Positions 24,570 to 32,701 of a DNA stretch of 64,000 bases are shown here, one piece after another. Under the pieces are notes generated by a model, which did no database searches, was not told the DNA's origin, and was given only the letters and a program-made list of their open reading frames with translations. Made by a program: the position numbers and the translations under genes. Position 1 is the stretch's first letter; each line of letters starts with the position of its first letter. This DNA comes from Prevotella sp. P2-180. GTDB taxonomy: Bacteria > Bacteroidota > Bacteroidia > Bacteroidales > Bacteroidaceae. The DNA is taken from assembly GCF_002251435.1 (NCBI RefSeq), contig NZ_NPJI01000114.1, positions 57,235-121,234 on the forward strand, in the 5' to 3' direction.

Positions 24570-26038
24570 TAATCAATTCTATGCTGCTTTATGCCCGACT
24601 GGGCATAACGACGCTTTGCTCCGTATTTGCCACCCGTTATGCTCTCCAGGCTCTTGGAGTGAGCGATTTCGGACTGGTAGCAGTGGTGGCGAGTGTTATA
24701 ACATTCATGAGTGTGGTCAACACTACGATGGTTTCCGCCTCCAATCGTTTTATTGCCGTGGCCATAGGCAAGGGCAATATAGAAGAAATCAACCGCACGT
24801 TCAATGTATGTCTTGTCATTCACATTGCAATAGCACTGATCACGTTGGCTCTTTCCTATCCCTTGGGACATTACTATATTTACTACATACTGCAATACGA
24901 CGGCCAGCTTGACCTGGTGATAAAGATTTACGACATCAATATCATTGGAGCCATAATAGCATTCATTGGCGTGCCGTATAACGGTTTGTTGATCGCCAAG
25001 GAGAGATTTTTTGTGTTTTGTCTCACCGATGTATTATGTAACTTGGTCAAGGTTGTGGTGACATACATGCTCATAAGCCATTTTTCCGACAAGTTGCTTG
25101 TATATACCTATCTGCTGGCTTTTGTGGCCGGATTTCCCACACTGTTGTTCATGGCCTACTGTCACAAATACTTCAGCGAAATAACAAAGGTGAGGATTGT
25201 AAGGAATCGGAAGCCATATATAGACATACTCTCATTCTCGGTATGGATAGGCTACGGGGCTGTGGCAATAGTGGGCCGTTCACAGGCAGCCGCCATGCTC
25301 ATCAATGCATTCTTCAACACTGTAATGAATGCCGCTCTGGGCATAGCCAACTATGTTCTCCAGATGGTGATGCTGATAGCTCAGAACGTCACTAAGCCTA
25401 TTTCCCCACAGATAACTAAGGCATACGCAGGTGGTGACATGGAGAGATGCAACACTCTTGTGGTGTTGTCGGCAAAGATGTCATTTATTGTCGTTTTTGT
25501 AGTAGGTGCACCATTGTTTTGTGAGATGGAATATATCCTTGGTCTGTGGCTTGGCGAGGTTCCTCCATACAGCGTGTTGTTTTCACGCCTGTTTGTGGTC
25601 AATATGCTTGTTGACTCGCTCAATAGCGGTATATCTGAATATGTGATGGCAGGCGGCCGAATACGCCGCTATCAGATATTTGTCAATACACTTTATCTGC
25701 TTTCCATACCTGCAGCCTATGTGGTGTTGTCGTTTGGTGCCGAGGCTTGGTGGCTATTGGTAGTGTATATCATCTTCTCGGTGTTCATCCTCATGACCCG
25801 TCAGTATGTGATGAGACTGGAATATGGTTTTGACACTAGGGTGCTTTGGAAAAGGGTGTATATACCCAGTTTGATTGTTGTGGCATTGTTTGCGCCATTG
25901 TGCATAACAGGCCTACCGCTTCATGGTATGCTTGCCTTGCTTGTTGAGGGGCTATTAGCTTTGGCGATAGTGTATATAGTGTGCCTCAATTCCAAAGAGC
26001 GGGGATATATAACGTCAAGGGTTAAGCGCATGTTTTAA
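24542..26038 (+). CDS. Wzx-type polysaccharide flippase
   Basis: A 498-residue membrane protein with about 12-14 helices of the MATE/MOP polysaccharide transporter type. It opens with RTIVINSMLLYARLGITTLC and carries the usual charged/Gly pattern of RfbX flippases. It would move the undecaprenyl-linked repeat unit across the inner membrane. The ATG overlaps the end of wzy by 28 bases. Its 3' end overlaps the convergent acetyltransferase by 24 bases, which marks the end of the first plus-strand run of the EPS locus. Confidence 0.87.
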   Translation: MEKNANRTIVINSMLLYARLGITTLCSVFATRYALQALGVSDFGLVAVVASVITFMSVVNTTMVSASNRFIAVAIGKGNIEEINRTFNVCLVIHIAIALITLALSYPLGHYYIYYILQYDGQLDLVIKIYDINIIGAIIAFIGVPYNGLLIAKERFFVFCLTDVLCNLVKVVVTYMLISHFSDKLLVYTYLLAFVAGFPTLLFMAYCHKYFSEITKVRIVRNRKPYIDILSFSVWIGYGAVAIVGRSQAAAMLINAFFNTVMNAALGIANYVLQMVMLIAQNVTKPISPQITKAYAGGDMERCNTLVVLSAKMSFIVVFVVGAPLFCEMEYILGLWLGEVPPYSVLFSRLFVVNMLVDSLNSGISEYVMAGGRIRRYQIFVNTLYLLSIPAAYVVLSFGAEAWWLLVVYIIFSVFILMTRQYVMRLEYGFDTRVLWKRVYIPSLIVVALFAPLCITGLPLHGMLALLVEGLLALAIVYIVCLNSKERGYITSRVKRMF

Positions 26039-26686
26039 TTTATTGATATCGGCAAACAACCGCCAGTTGTCCTTGAACCAAGTCTCAGGCTTGTCCCACC
26101 ATTTTGTGTCGAGAAGCCATTTGATGTCCTCCTCATTATATCTGTATTTTATGACCTTGGCGGGAATACCAGCCACGATGGCGTATGGGGGAACATCGCG
26201 AGTGACGACGGCTCCCGCAAGCACCACGGCTCCGTCACCTATGGTCACCCCGGATATTATTCTGACGTCGGAGTTAATCCAGCAGTCATTGCCGATAATG
26301 ATGGCGCTGTCGCTCTTAGAATCTGCCATTATCCTCTCGTCAAATATTGTTTCGGTGGCATAACTAATGCCGCCGCATTGCCCCAATGTGGAATAGAATG
26401 CGGGAGAGGTGGTGGCAAACGGATAGCTGACGGGATGGCGATACATAATGCTCTTGACATTGCTTCCTATCGACGTGTATCGGCCAATCTTGGCATAAAG
26501 GTCGGAGCCTTGGGCTATATAGCTGCAACGCCCCATGTGTCCCGTGTAGCTGGTGTGGGACCCGATGCTGTTATTGCCTTCGAAGACGGCATGGCGGCCC
26601 ACGACACTTGTGTATTGGAATCTGAGTGCCTTATGGTGCTTAAGATACGTATAGAGAAATCTTGCTGTCTGTAAGAGAATATTCAT
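26015..26686 (-). CDS. Hexapeptide-repeat acetyltransferase (CatB/xenobiotic type)
   Basis: A 223-residue left-handed beta-helix protein. Hexapeptide turns run from about residue 33 (HAVFEGNNSIGSHTSYTG) to 190, with the diagnostic segment IGNDCWINSDVRIISGVTIG followed by DGAVVLAGAVVTRDVPPYAI and AGIPAKVIKYR. These trimers transfer acetyl groups to sugars, so it may acetylate an EPS sugar or an amino sugar from the aminotransferase downstream. It overlaps the GT gene upstream on the same strand by 4 bases (ATG inside the GT stop), a translationally coupled pair. Confidence 0.9.
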   Translation of the reverse strand: MNILLQTARFLYTYLKHHKALRFQYTSVVGRHAVFEGNNSIGSHTSYTGHMGRCSYIAQGSDLYAKIGRYTSIGSNVKSIMYRHPVSYPFATTSPAFYSTLGQCGGISYATETIFDERIMADSKSDSAIIIGNDCWINSDVRIISGVTIGDGAVVLAGAVVTRDVPPYAIVAGIPAKVIKYRYNEEDIKWLLDTKWWDKPETWFKDNWRLFADINKLKHALNP

Positions 26687-27840
26687 AAATATTTTGCTTT
26701 GAAGAGTTGGATGAAGTCATTAAAGAAATTCCTAAATCCATAGTCGCGTATGAACAGGAATGAATTTTGAATGAAATGGGTGGCGAGGTAGCTTGGATTG
26801 CCCAGGTTCTGAGGATAGTGGCTCTTGACCGTGGTGTCATAGAGGTAGATACCGAGACCTTGGCAGCCTTCCAATACATTCGTCTCTATGGGACGGCGTG
26901 TATATCCAAAGTTAGCCAACACTTTATACGGCAGTCGCCTTGTAGTGAGCCAATAGCGTTTGTTCATCGTATTGCCATTGGTGGAGTTGAGGTCAAGACA
27001 ACATTCCGATTCATTCAGCCGGAGACAGTCGTATAATGCCTTGTTCTCAAACCATCCGTCATATTTGATGCTATTGTCATCGATATCCGGTAAACGGAGA
27101 TTCTTCATGTCGCCAGCTAGTATGGGCACTTGAAATATTGTGTCGGTCTTACGTATATGCGTACCAGGTTCGCTGAAGTTTGTAGTGTATGAGACGTATG
27201 GGAATACAAAAAATTTGTTGGTCTCTATACAGTAACGAGTATGATATTTTAACCATGACTTTTCGCTCCACGAACAAATACTCTTGGGTAAGGTGGGCAT
27301 ATAAGGAAAATCGAGGTGCTGTTTGTACCATTGTTCAAACTCCTTCCACTGTCTTTTCATCCATACCTGTCCCCACGACATGGCGCAGTTCATAAAGTAT
27401 GCGTCATGACCGTCGTGCAGCGGAATAAAGGGAGAACGTAGGTGGTAGTTGACAGCAAAGGAATAGAGGCTGATGCCCGCCACATTGTCGCAAGAAAAAT
27501 ATTTCTCGACAGTTTGCTGGGTATATGTCCAGAAATATGGAGATACTACGAGGTCATCCTCAAGGATGACTATAGCGTCGTATTCATCCAGCAGCCTTCC
27601 CTGTTCAAGTACATGGGCTCTCAGGCCAAGGTTGCGCTCGTGTTTCACCACAGTCTTCTTGCCGTGACGCCATGAATGATCATCGGCAAAACGCTCCACC
27701 TCATCAGTATTGCTTTTGTCAATGCTAATATATAATGGTATGCTCACTTCGTCATATATGGCATTGTCCAATGACTGCAGAAGTCTATGTAGAGAGTCTT
27801 TTCTGTTATATGCAATTACAACTAATGCAATGGATTTCAT
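26683..27840 (-). CDS. Glycosyltransferase, GT2/GNT-I-like fold
   Basis: A 385-residue enzyme. The N-terminal GT-A domain starts LVVIAYNRKDSLHRLLQSLD and has IVILEDDLVVSPYFWTYTQQ (DxD-like EDD metal site, about 93-95) and a later AMSWGQVWMKRQWKEFEQW stretch, a pattern shared with eukaryotic-type GNT-I and bacterial relatives. It should add one sugar of the EPS repeat; donor and acceptor are unknown. It is the first gene of a two-gene minus-strand unit with the acetyltransferase and has a -7 element just upstream. Confidence 0.82.
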   Translation of the reverse strand: MKSIALVVIAYNRKDSLHRLLQSLDNAIYDEVSIPLYISIDKSNTDEVERFADDHSWRHGKKTVVKHERNLGLRAHVLEQGRLLDEYDAIVILEDDLVVSPYFWTYTQQTVEKYFSCDNVAGISLYSFAVNYHLRSPFIPLHDGHDAYFMNCAMSWGQVWMKRQWKEFEQWYKQHLDFPYMPTLPKSICSWSEKSWLKYHTRYCIETNKFFVFPYVSYTTNFSEPGTHIRKTDTIFQVPILAGDMKNLRLPDIDDNSIKYDGWFENKALYDCLRLNESECCLDLNSTNGNTMNKRYWLTTRRLPYKVLANFGYTRRPIETNVLEGCQGLGIYLYDTTVKSHYPQNLGNPSYLATHFIQNSFLFIRDYGFRNFFNDFIQLFKAKYL

Positions 27841-27856
27841 ATATATTATTTTTCTG

Positions 27857-27864
27857 CAAAATTA
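27857..27864 (-). promoter_or_regulatory. -7 element for the minus-strand GT/acetyltransferase pair
   Basis: TAATTTTG on the minus strand, followed by CAG, 16 bases before the GT ATG at 27840. Confidence 0.6.
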
Positions 27865-27960
27865 TAAAAAAAGACAATGATTACGACAAATAAAGAGATA
27901 AAAAAAATTAAAATAAGGGGAAAACGATGTTCCATTTGCCAATAAGTGATTTTTATTTTA

Positions 27961-27968
27961 TACTTTTG
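27961..27968 (+). promoter_or_regulatory. -7 element for the plus-strand GT2 gene
   Basis: TACTTTTG, 16 bases upstream of the ATG at 27985. A TTTG at 27935-27938 could serve as -33, although the spacing (22) is slightly long. It is divergent from 27857-27864. Confidence 0.6.
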
Positions 27969-27984
27969 TGCAAAATAGATAATA

Positions 27985-28914
27985 ATGGCAATAAAGATAG
28001 CAGCAATACTAACATGCTTCAACCGCAGGGAAAAGACGGTGAAGTGCCTGAATAGTTTGTTCAGGGCAGAGAATCAATACAACCATTCACACGATAGCGA
28101 AGAGTTGTGCGTGACTGTTTACCTTACTGACGATGCCTGTAGCGACGGCACTGCCGATGCGGTAAGAGGCGTATGTAAGGGCAGAGAGTTGCATATACTT
28201 CAAGGCGACGGCCATTGCTATTGGGCTGGAGGAATGCGCCTGGCATGGGGCGAGGCCTTGAAAAATCAAGAAGAATTCGACTTCTTCCTCTTGCTCAATG
28301 ATGACACGACCATTGGCGACAACGTATTTGATGAGCTGTTTGCCACTCATCGTTATGTCATGAAAAATACTGGCAAGCCGGGAATATACAGCGGAATGAT
28401 ATCTGATGTCAATGATGTGACACGCATAACCTATTCTGGGTCGGTATATGTCGATACGTCGAAGAGTCAGTATCATAAGGTCATGCCTGATGGGAAACCG
28501 CTCAAGGTGGATATCACCAATGCCAACATTCTCTTAGTGCCCAAGGAGATTGTATGTCATGTAGGCATATTTTATAAAGGATATATTCATGGTGGCGCAG
28601 ACTACGACTATGCCATGATGGTGGCTCGCCATGGTTATTCGGCATTCATTACCGAGAAGGTGTGCGGACAATGTGAATATGACCATAAGAAAGGTAGCGA
28701 GGTGATAGCCGACTTCAGAAAGATGTCGCTCAGGGAAAGATACCGATATGTAAATAATCCGGTGCATGGCGACCATGACTACTTGTTGTTCCTCAAACGC
28801 CATATTCCGCATAAATATCCCATCAGTTGGGTGCTACGAAAGATAAGGCTGTTTGTTCCTTCTCTTTACGCGGAGATATGCAGGATGAGAGGATTAGAAG
28901 AATACAAAAAGTAA
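27985..28914 (+). CDS. Glycosyltransferase family 2 (rhamnosyltransferase-like)
   Basis: A 309-residue GT-A enzyme. It opens AAILTCFNRREKTVKCLNSL, with nucleotide-binding DDACSDGTADAV (about 51-62), GDGHCYWAGGMRLAWGEAL (about 75-93) and the metal-binding LLLNDDTTIGDNVFDELF. The GHCYWAGGM signature is shared with RfbN/RfbF-like transferases. It sits alone on the plus strand between minus-strand units, with its own promoter. Confidence 0.85.
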   Translation: MAIKIAAILTCFNRREKTVKCLNSLFRAENQYNHSHDSEELCVTVYLTDDACSDGTADAVRGVCKGRELHILQGDGHCYWAGGMRLAWGEALKNQEEFDFFLLLNDDTTIGDNVFDELFATHRYVMKNTGKPGIYSGMISDVNDVTRITYSGSVYVDTSKSQYHKVMPDGKPLKVDITNANILLVPKEIVCHVGIFYKGYIHGGADYDYAMMVARHGYSAFITEKVCGQCEYDHKKGSEVIADFRKMSLRERYRYVNNPVHGDHDYLLFLKRHIPHKYPISWVLRKIRLFVPSLYAEICRMRGLEEYKK

Positions 28915-29015
28915 TGATGTAGTTAGTTTTGTTTTGTAGCTTGGTCTTAACAAAGATTTTTCCTTCTCCACTCCTTTTGGGCATGGCAATTATTGTTATG
29001 ACAAAGCTACAATCA

Positions 29016-30092
29016 TTACTGCATTTTCAAGTTTGAATCAAGTTTTTCAAAAAGTGTCATATTGTTGTTTATTAAATCTTTCTTATTTATATTATATGCA
29101 TTATCCGTCATACGCCGTAATTCTTTTTCAGATACACGATTTATTAAAGATACAATAGCATTGTCGTCCATTGCATCTATATCATAACCTATGCCTAAGC
29201 GATTAGTTTTTTCAGCCAAAAACGTATGGGAACTAACGATTATGGGAGTTTCAAAATACATGCACTCGTATATTTTATTCGGTTCTGCAAAACGTACATT
29301 CTCATATTTTGTGTCATAAGTAGAAAGAACAAGATCAATCTTACTATATATTTCTGGAAGATCGTCAGGATTATGAAAAAAACCGTGGAATATGCAGTTC
29401 TTGTATTTCTTAAGAGTTTCAAATTGTGTTGGTACAGGACCTCCAAAAATATGAAATACATGTTGTGGAAAAGTTCTGCAATACACGTCAATAAAATTAT
29501 ATATTGAATCGAAACGTGGGGCTCCAACAAACCCTATAGAAATGGTATTCTTATCAAATTGTTTTCTTGGAGGAACTTTATAATCTAATACTTTTGGATT
29601 AAGTTTATTTTCCACCAAACAAACATTGTGAGGTTTATTTCCATTAAAATGATATTTGACAAAGCCCTCTGATGTCAATATCGTCAATATGGAAGATTTG
29701 ATAATTTTCAGATCAATATATTCTAATACTCCTTTTAACCTCGTATATGTATGAGTAAGGTCACATTCTTCATAAATGTATTTAAAACCAGGGTTAAAAA
29801 AATGGAAGAACATAGCAATGTCTAAACCACATAAGTAAAAGACATCTTTTTGTGGGTTATGTCTTTTGCCCAGTTCTCTAAATTTTTTTATATATAGTTT
29901 AATACGTTGAGCATAATTTTTATCAGATATAGAGCCTAAAATACTTATATTATAAGGCAAATTAGGTTTTTTGTTTGAATTTTTCCTTTCAAATCCATAG
30001 ACATTGACAGTATATCCTTTATCTATAAACTCTACGATGCGATTCCTATAATGAGAGTCGGATATTGATGGAACTATAAATATTATTTGCAT
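29016..30092 (-). CDS. Glycosyltransferase, GT4-like (GT-B fold)
   Basis: A 358-residue protein opening IIFIVPSISDSHYRNRIVEF, with a C-terminal half containing SIGFVGAPRFDSIYNFIDVY and AEPNKIYECMYFETPIIVSS. The last segment is the E-x7-E-like donor site of GT4 enzymes, here with a reduced motif. Its base composition is clearly more AT-rich than the flanking genes (many TTT/ATA codons), suggesting a separate origin. It ends 5 bases after the stop-proximal side of wecB on the same strand (5-base gap), so the two are co-transcribed. Confidence 0.78.
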   Translation of the reverse strand: MQIIFIVPSISDSHYRNRIVEFIDKGYTVNVYGFERKNSNKKPNLPYNISILGSISDKNYAQRIKLYIKKFRELGKRHNPQKDVFYLCGLDIAMFFHFFNPGFKYIYEECDLTHTYTRLKGVLEYIDLKIIKSSILTILTSEGFVKYHFNGNKPHNVCLVENKLNPKVLDYKVPPRKQFDKNTISIGFVGAPRFDSIYNFIDVYCRTFPQHVFHIFGGPVPTQFETLKKYKNCIFHGFFHNPDDLPEIYSKIDLVLSTYDTKYENVRFAEPNKIYECMYFETPIIVSSHTFLAEKTNRLGIGYDIDAMDDNAIVSLINRVSEKELRRMTDNAYNINKKDLINNNMTLFEKLDSNLKMQ

Positions 30093-30097
30093 ATTGC

Positions 30098-31270
30098 TTA
30101 AACTTTGTATTGATCAACATTTTCATCATTTAATATACGGACAATGCGATTGCAAGCATTTCCGTCACCATATGGATTTACAGCTTTTGACATTTTGTCA
30201 TAAGCATCTATATCTTCTAAAAGCATTGACACTTCGCTAATTATTTTATCATAATCAGTGCCAACCAAATGAACAGTTCCATAAGCTAAAGCCTCTGGTC
30301 TTTCTGTCGTATCACGCATTACAAGAACAGGTTTGCCTAAAGCAGGAGCTTCTTCCTGAATACCTCCAGAATCTGTCAGTACAATTGTTGACTTTTCCAT
30401 CAAATAAACAAACTCGATATACTGAAGTGGTTCGATAAAAAAGAAATTTGGCCGTTTCAAATTCTCTCCAAACACTTCATGAATAGATTTTCTTACGTTA
30501 GGATTGAGGTGCATGGGATACACAAAATCGACATCCTTATATTTCTCAGACAAATCCTTCATTGCTGTTACCATGCGAATAAATCCACTGCCAAAGTTTT
30601 CTCGGCGATGACCTGTTATAAGGACAAGTTTTTTATCATTATTTAGCCTTGACACGTCATAACCTGCATTAAACAACTTCTTTTCTTTTTCTAAAGATAG
30701 ATTCTTGTCATTCTTCAATTTATCAACAACCATATGAAGTGCATCTATGACAGTATTGCCAGTAATATAAATATCACCATAAACTCTTTCTTCAATAAGA
30801 TTTTTCTTTGATAGAAGAGTCGGCGAAAAATGATATTTAGCGATACGTCCTGTTATTTGACGGTTCATCTCTTCAGGCCAAGGACTATAGATGTTGTGAG
30901 TACGCAGACCTGCCTCAACGTGCCCCACTGGTATTTGTGCATAGAATGCGGCAAGAGAGGCTGCTGTTGAAGTTGTGGTATCACCATGTACTAAAACGAC
31001 ATCAGGTTTACAAGTCTTGAATATGTCGCGCATACCCGTTAAAATACGTACAGTTACATCTGTCAAGTCTTGCCCTTGTCTCATAATATTCATATCGAAA
31101 TCTGGCTTTACATCAAAAATATTAAGTACTTGATCAAGCATTTCCCTGTGTTGACCTGTGACGCATACTATAGTATTAAATACATCTGTGCGCTTTTGGA
31201 ATTCCTTTACCAACGGACACATCTTTATAGCCTCGGGACGTGTACCGAAAACAAGCATTATCGTTTTCAT
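30098..31270 (-). CDS. wecB: UDP-N-acetylglucosamine 2-epimerase (non-hydrolysing)
   Basis: A 390-residue cytoplasmic enzyme, normal length. Motifs are MLVFGTRPEAIKMCPLV (N-terminus), HGDTTTSTAASLAAFYAQIP, GHVEAGLRT (about 136-144), TGHRRENFG and LTDSGGIQEEAPALGKPVLV then RDTTERPEA (about 303-328). It makes UDP-ManNAc, which the dehydrogenase at 34.7 kb may oxidise to UDP-ManNAcA. It is AT-rich like its downstream GT4 neighbour. A 57-base gap separates it from the GH16 gene upstream; no distinct promoter was recognised there. Confidence 0.95.
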   Translation of the reverse strand: MKTIMLVFGTRPEAIKMCPLVKEFQKRTDVFNTIVCVTGQHREMLDQVLNIFDVKPDFDMNIMRQGQDLTDVTVRILTGMRDIFKTCKPDVVLVHGDTTTSTAASLAAFYAQIPVGHVEAGLRTHNIYSPWPEEMNRQITGRIAKYHFSPTLLSKKNLIEERVYGDIYITGNTVIDALHMVVDKLKNDKNLSLEKEKKLFNAGYDVSRLNNDKKLVLITGHRRENFGSGFIRMVTAMKDLSEKYKDVDFVYPMHLNPNVRKSIHEVFGENLKRPNFFFIEPLQYIEFVYLMEKSTIVLTDSGGIQEEAPALGKPVLVMRDTTERPEALAYGTVHLVGTDYDKIISEVSMLLEDIDAYDKMSKAVNPYGDGNACNRIVRILNDENVDQYKV

Positions 31271-31327
31271 ATTTTTTTATTATAGTGAAGTTATAATCGT
31301 CTGTCTTTAAATTTATAGAAATCTGAA

Positions 31328-32173
31328 CTATTTGAACATGTTTGTTATATTTTGATACACCCTAATCCAGTCAAACTCTGTAACATAGGTAGCTTTAGTG
31401 TCGGGATAGAGCCCCATGTTGCCATTGCACAGGCTTTGGTTAAGACGCAGAAACATTGGTTGGAAGAATGTCCACTGATTTTTGGCCTGCATTGCCACTG
31501 ACGTGGATTTGATGTATCTGCCAGTCTCCTTTCCGTCGATGGTCCAGACTACCTCAGTGGGGGTCCATACAATACCATATACATGCCACTTGGTGATATC
31601 AATATCCTTCCTGAACTGGTTTTTCTCACCATGCTTCTTGGTGTTGACGGTATATCCGGAGTGAATGGTCTGTATGACCTCCTTCCTCTTTCCGAACGAT
31701 TCAATTATGTCAATTTCAGAGTATAACTTGTGTTTCTTAGGGTCATTTCTTATCCACGCGGCGGGTGAATTGCCACTCTTGACGTTTGTCCTCATCCTTA
31801 CTTCCACCTTGCCATAGGTAAAGTCAAACAAGTCCATCGTCTCCACCGCCCCTGTCAACATTTTGGCTGTGTCAGCTTTCAAGTCTTTGTTAGGTATGGC
31901 TCTACACACGAGTCTGCCGTTCTTGATATATACCACATCTTTACTGTCGGATATCCATCTTGCCCATCGGCTTGGATTGCGGCGGCATCTTTTCCACTTT
32001 GTGCTGTCGGGCTGTGAACCATTAGGAAGGTTGAACTCGTCAGAAAAAACAAGTTTGTATCCTTCATCGTTGAGGCTGTTGTCATTTCCTGTTATGGCAG
32101 TGAAAGACAAGATGGTAGCAAGACATACCAATCCCGATATTACACAAAGTATATGTTTATTGTTTGTCTTCAT
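31328..32173 (-). CDS. Glycoside hydrolase family 16, exported
   Basis: A 281-residue protein with an N-terminal export signal (about 8-28, LCVISGLVCLATILSFTAI) and a GH16 beta-jelly-roll domain. It opens KLVFSDEFNLPNGSQPDSTK and contains the family catalytic motif as SEIDIIES (about 145-152: nucleophile Glu, Asp, acid/base Glu). GH16 enzymes cut beta-1,3 or beta-1,4 glucans and galactans. In an EPS locus it may trim or release the polymer. It has its own -7 element. Confidence 0.88.
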   Translation of the reverse strand: MKTNNKHILCVISGLVCLATILSFTAITGNDNSLNDEGYKLVFSDEFNLPNGSQPDSTKWKRCRRNPSRWARWISDSKDVVYIKNGRLVCRAIPNKDLKADTAKMLTGAVETMDLFDFTYGKVEVRMRTNVKSGNSPAAWIRNDPKKHKLYSEIDIIESFGKRKEVIQTIHSGYTVNTKKHGEKNQFRKDIDITKWHVYGIVWTPTEVVWTIDGKETGRYIKSTSVAMQAKNQWTFFQPMFLRLNQSLCNGNMGLYPDTKATYVTEFDWIRVYQNITNMFK

Positions 32174-32198
32174 TGTTGTGGCTTTTATTTATTCGCCG

Positions 32199-32206
32199 CA
32201 AAATTA
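32199..32206 (-). promoter_or_regulatory. -7 element for the GH16-wecB-GT4 unit
   Basis: TAATTTTG followed by CGG on the minus strand, 25 bases before the GH16 ATG at 32173. Confidence 0.6.
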
Positions 32207-32271
32207 GCAATTATTTATTGTATATGCAAGAAAAATTCGGATATATTTGTTGGTTTGGACATTTTTTCATG

Positions 32272-32582
32272 ATTTTGCATTCCAAAGCGGGCTTATCTCT
32301 CCTGCGGCAAGTGAAGTCTTTATGGGTACATATATAAATAGAGGCAATTGTGAGTTTAGCGACATTGTGAACAGCGAGTATGTTGACAAGACATCACAGA
32401 TTCCATTAATTAGCAGGCAATCGTCAGTGAACTTAAACACAACCACTCAACAGAGACTGCCATCAGTCAGATAAAGCAGAAGAACTACCCTGCGAAGTTG
32501 GCTGGATATCCTGGCGACATTCTGCTTGTGGGAATAAACTATGACAAGGAGTCAATACTTCTTTCATGAAAAATAGAAAGAA
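32272..32582 (+). pseudogene. Internally deleted remnant of an AAA-ATPase/nuclease gene
   Basis: Nearly base-for-base like the start and end of the intact gene at 43081-44688. The upstream ATTTTGCATTCC block, the start (MGTYINRGN at 32322) and the NSEYVDKTSQIPLI block match the 5' end. After about 32415 the sequence jumps to the 3' end (GGCAATCGTCA..., CAACCACTCAACA, ATCAGTCAGATAAAGCAGAA, CTATGACAAGGAGTC). About 1.3 kb of the middle, including the ATPase core, is missing, and the frame is broken. The promoter-like TAATTTTG of the intact copy reads TGATTTTG here. Confidence 0.88.
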
Positions 32583-32701
32583 TCATTCACGCAAGAAATT
32601 GAAGCCATAAAAACTTTAATTGATATTTATGTTAAATCGGGTACAATATTTTCAATATCTGTTCGTTTATATATAAAAATAGACTGAGAAGATCTGAAAA
32701 T

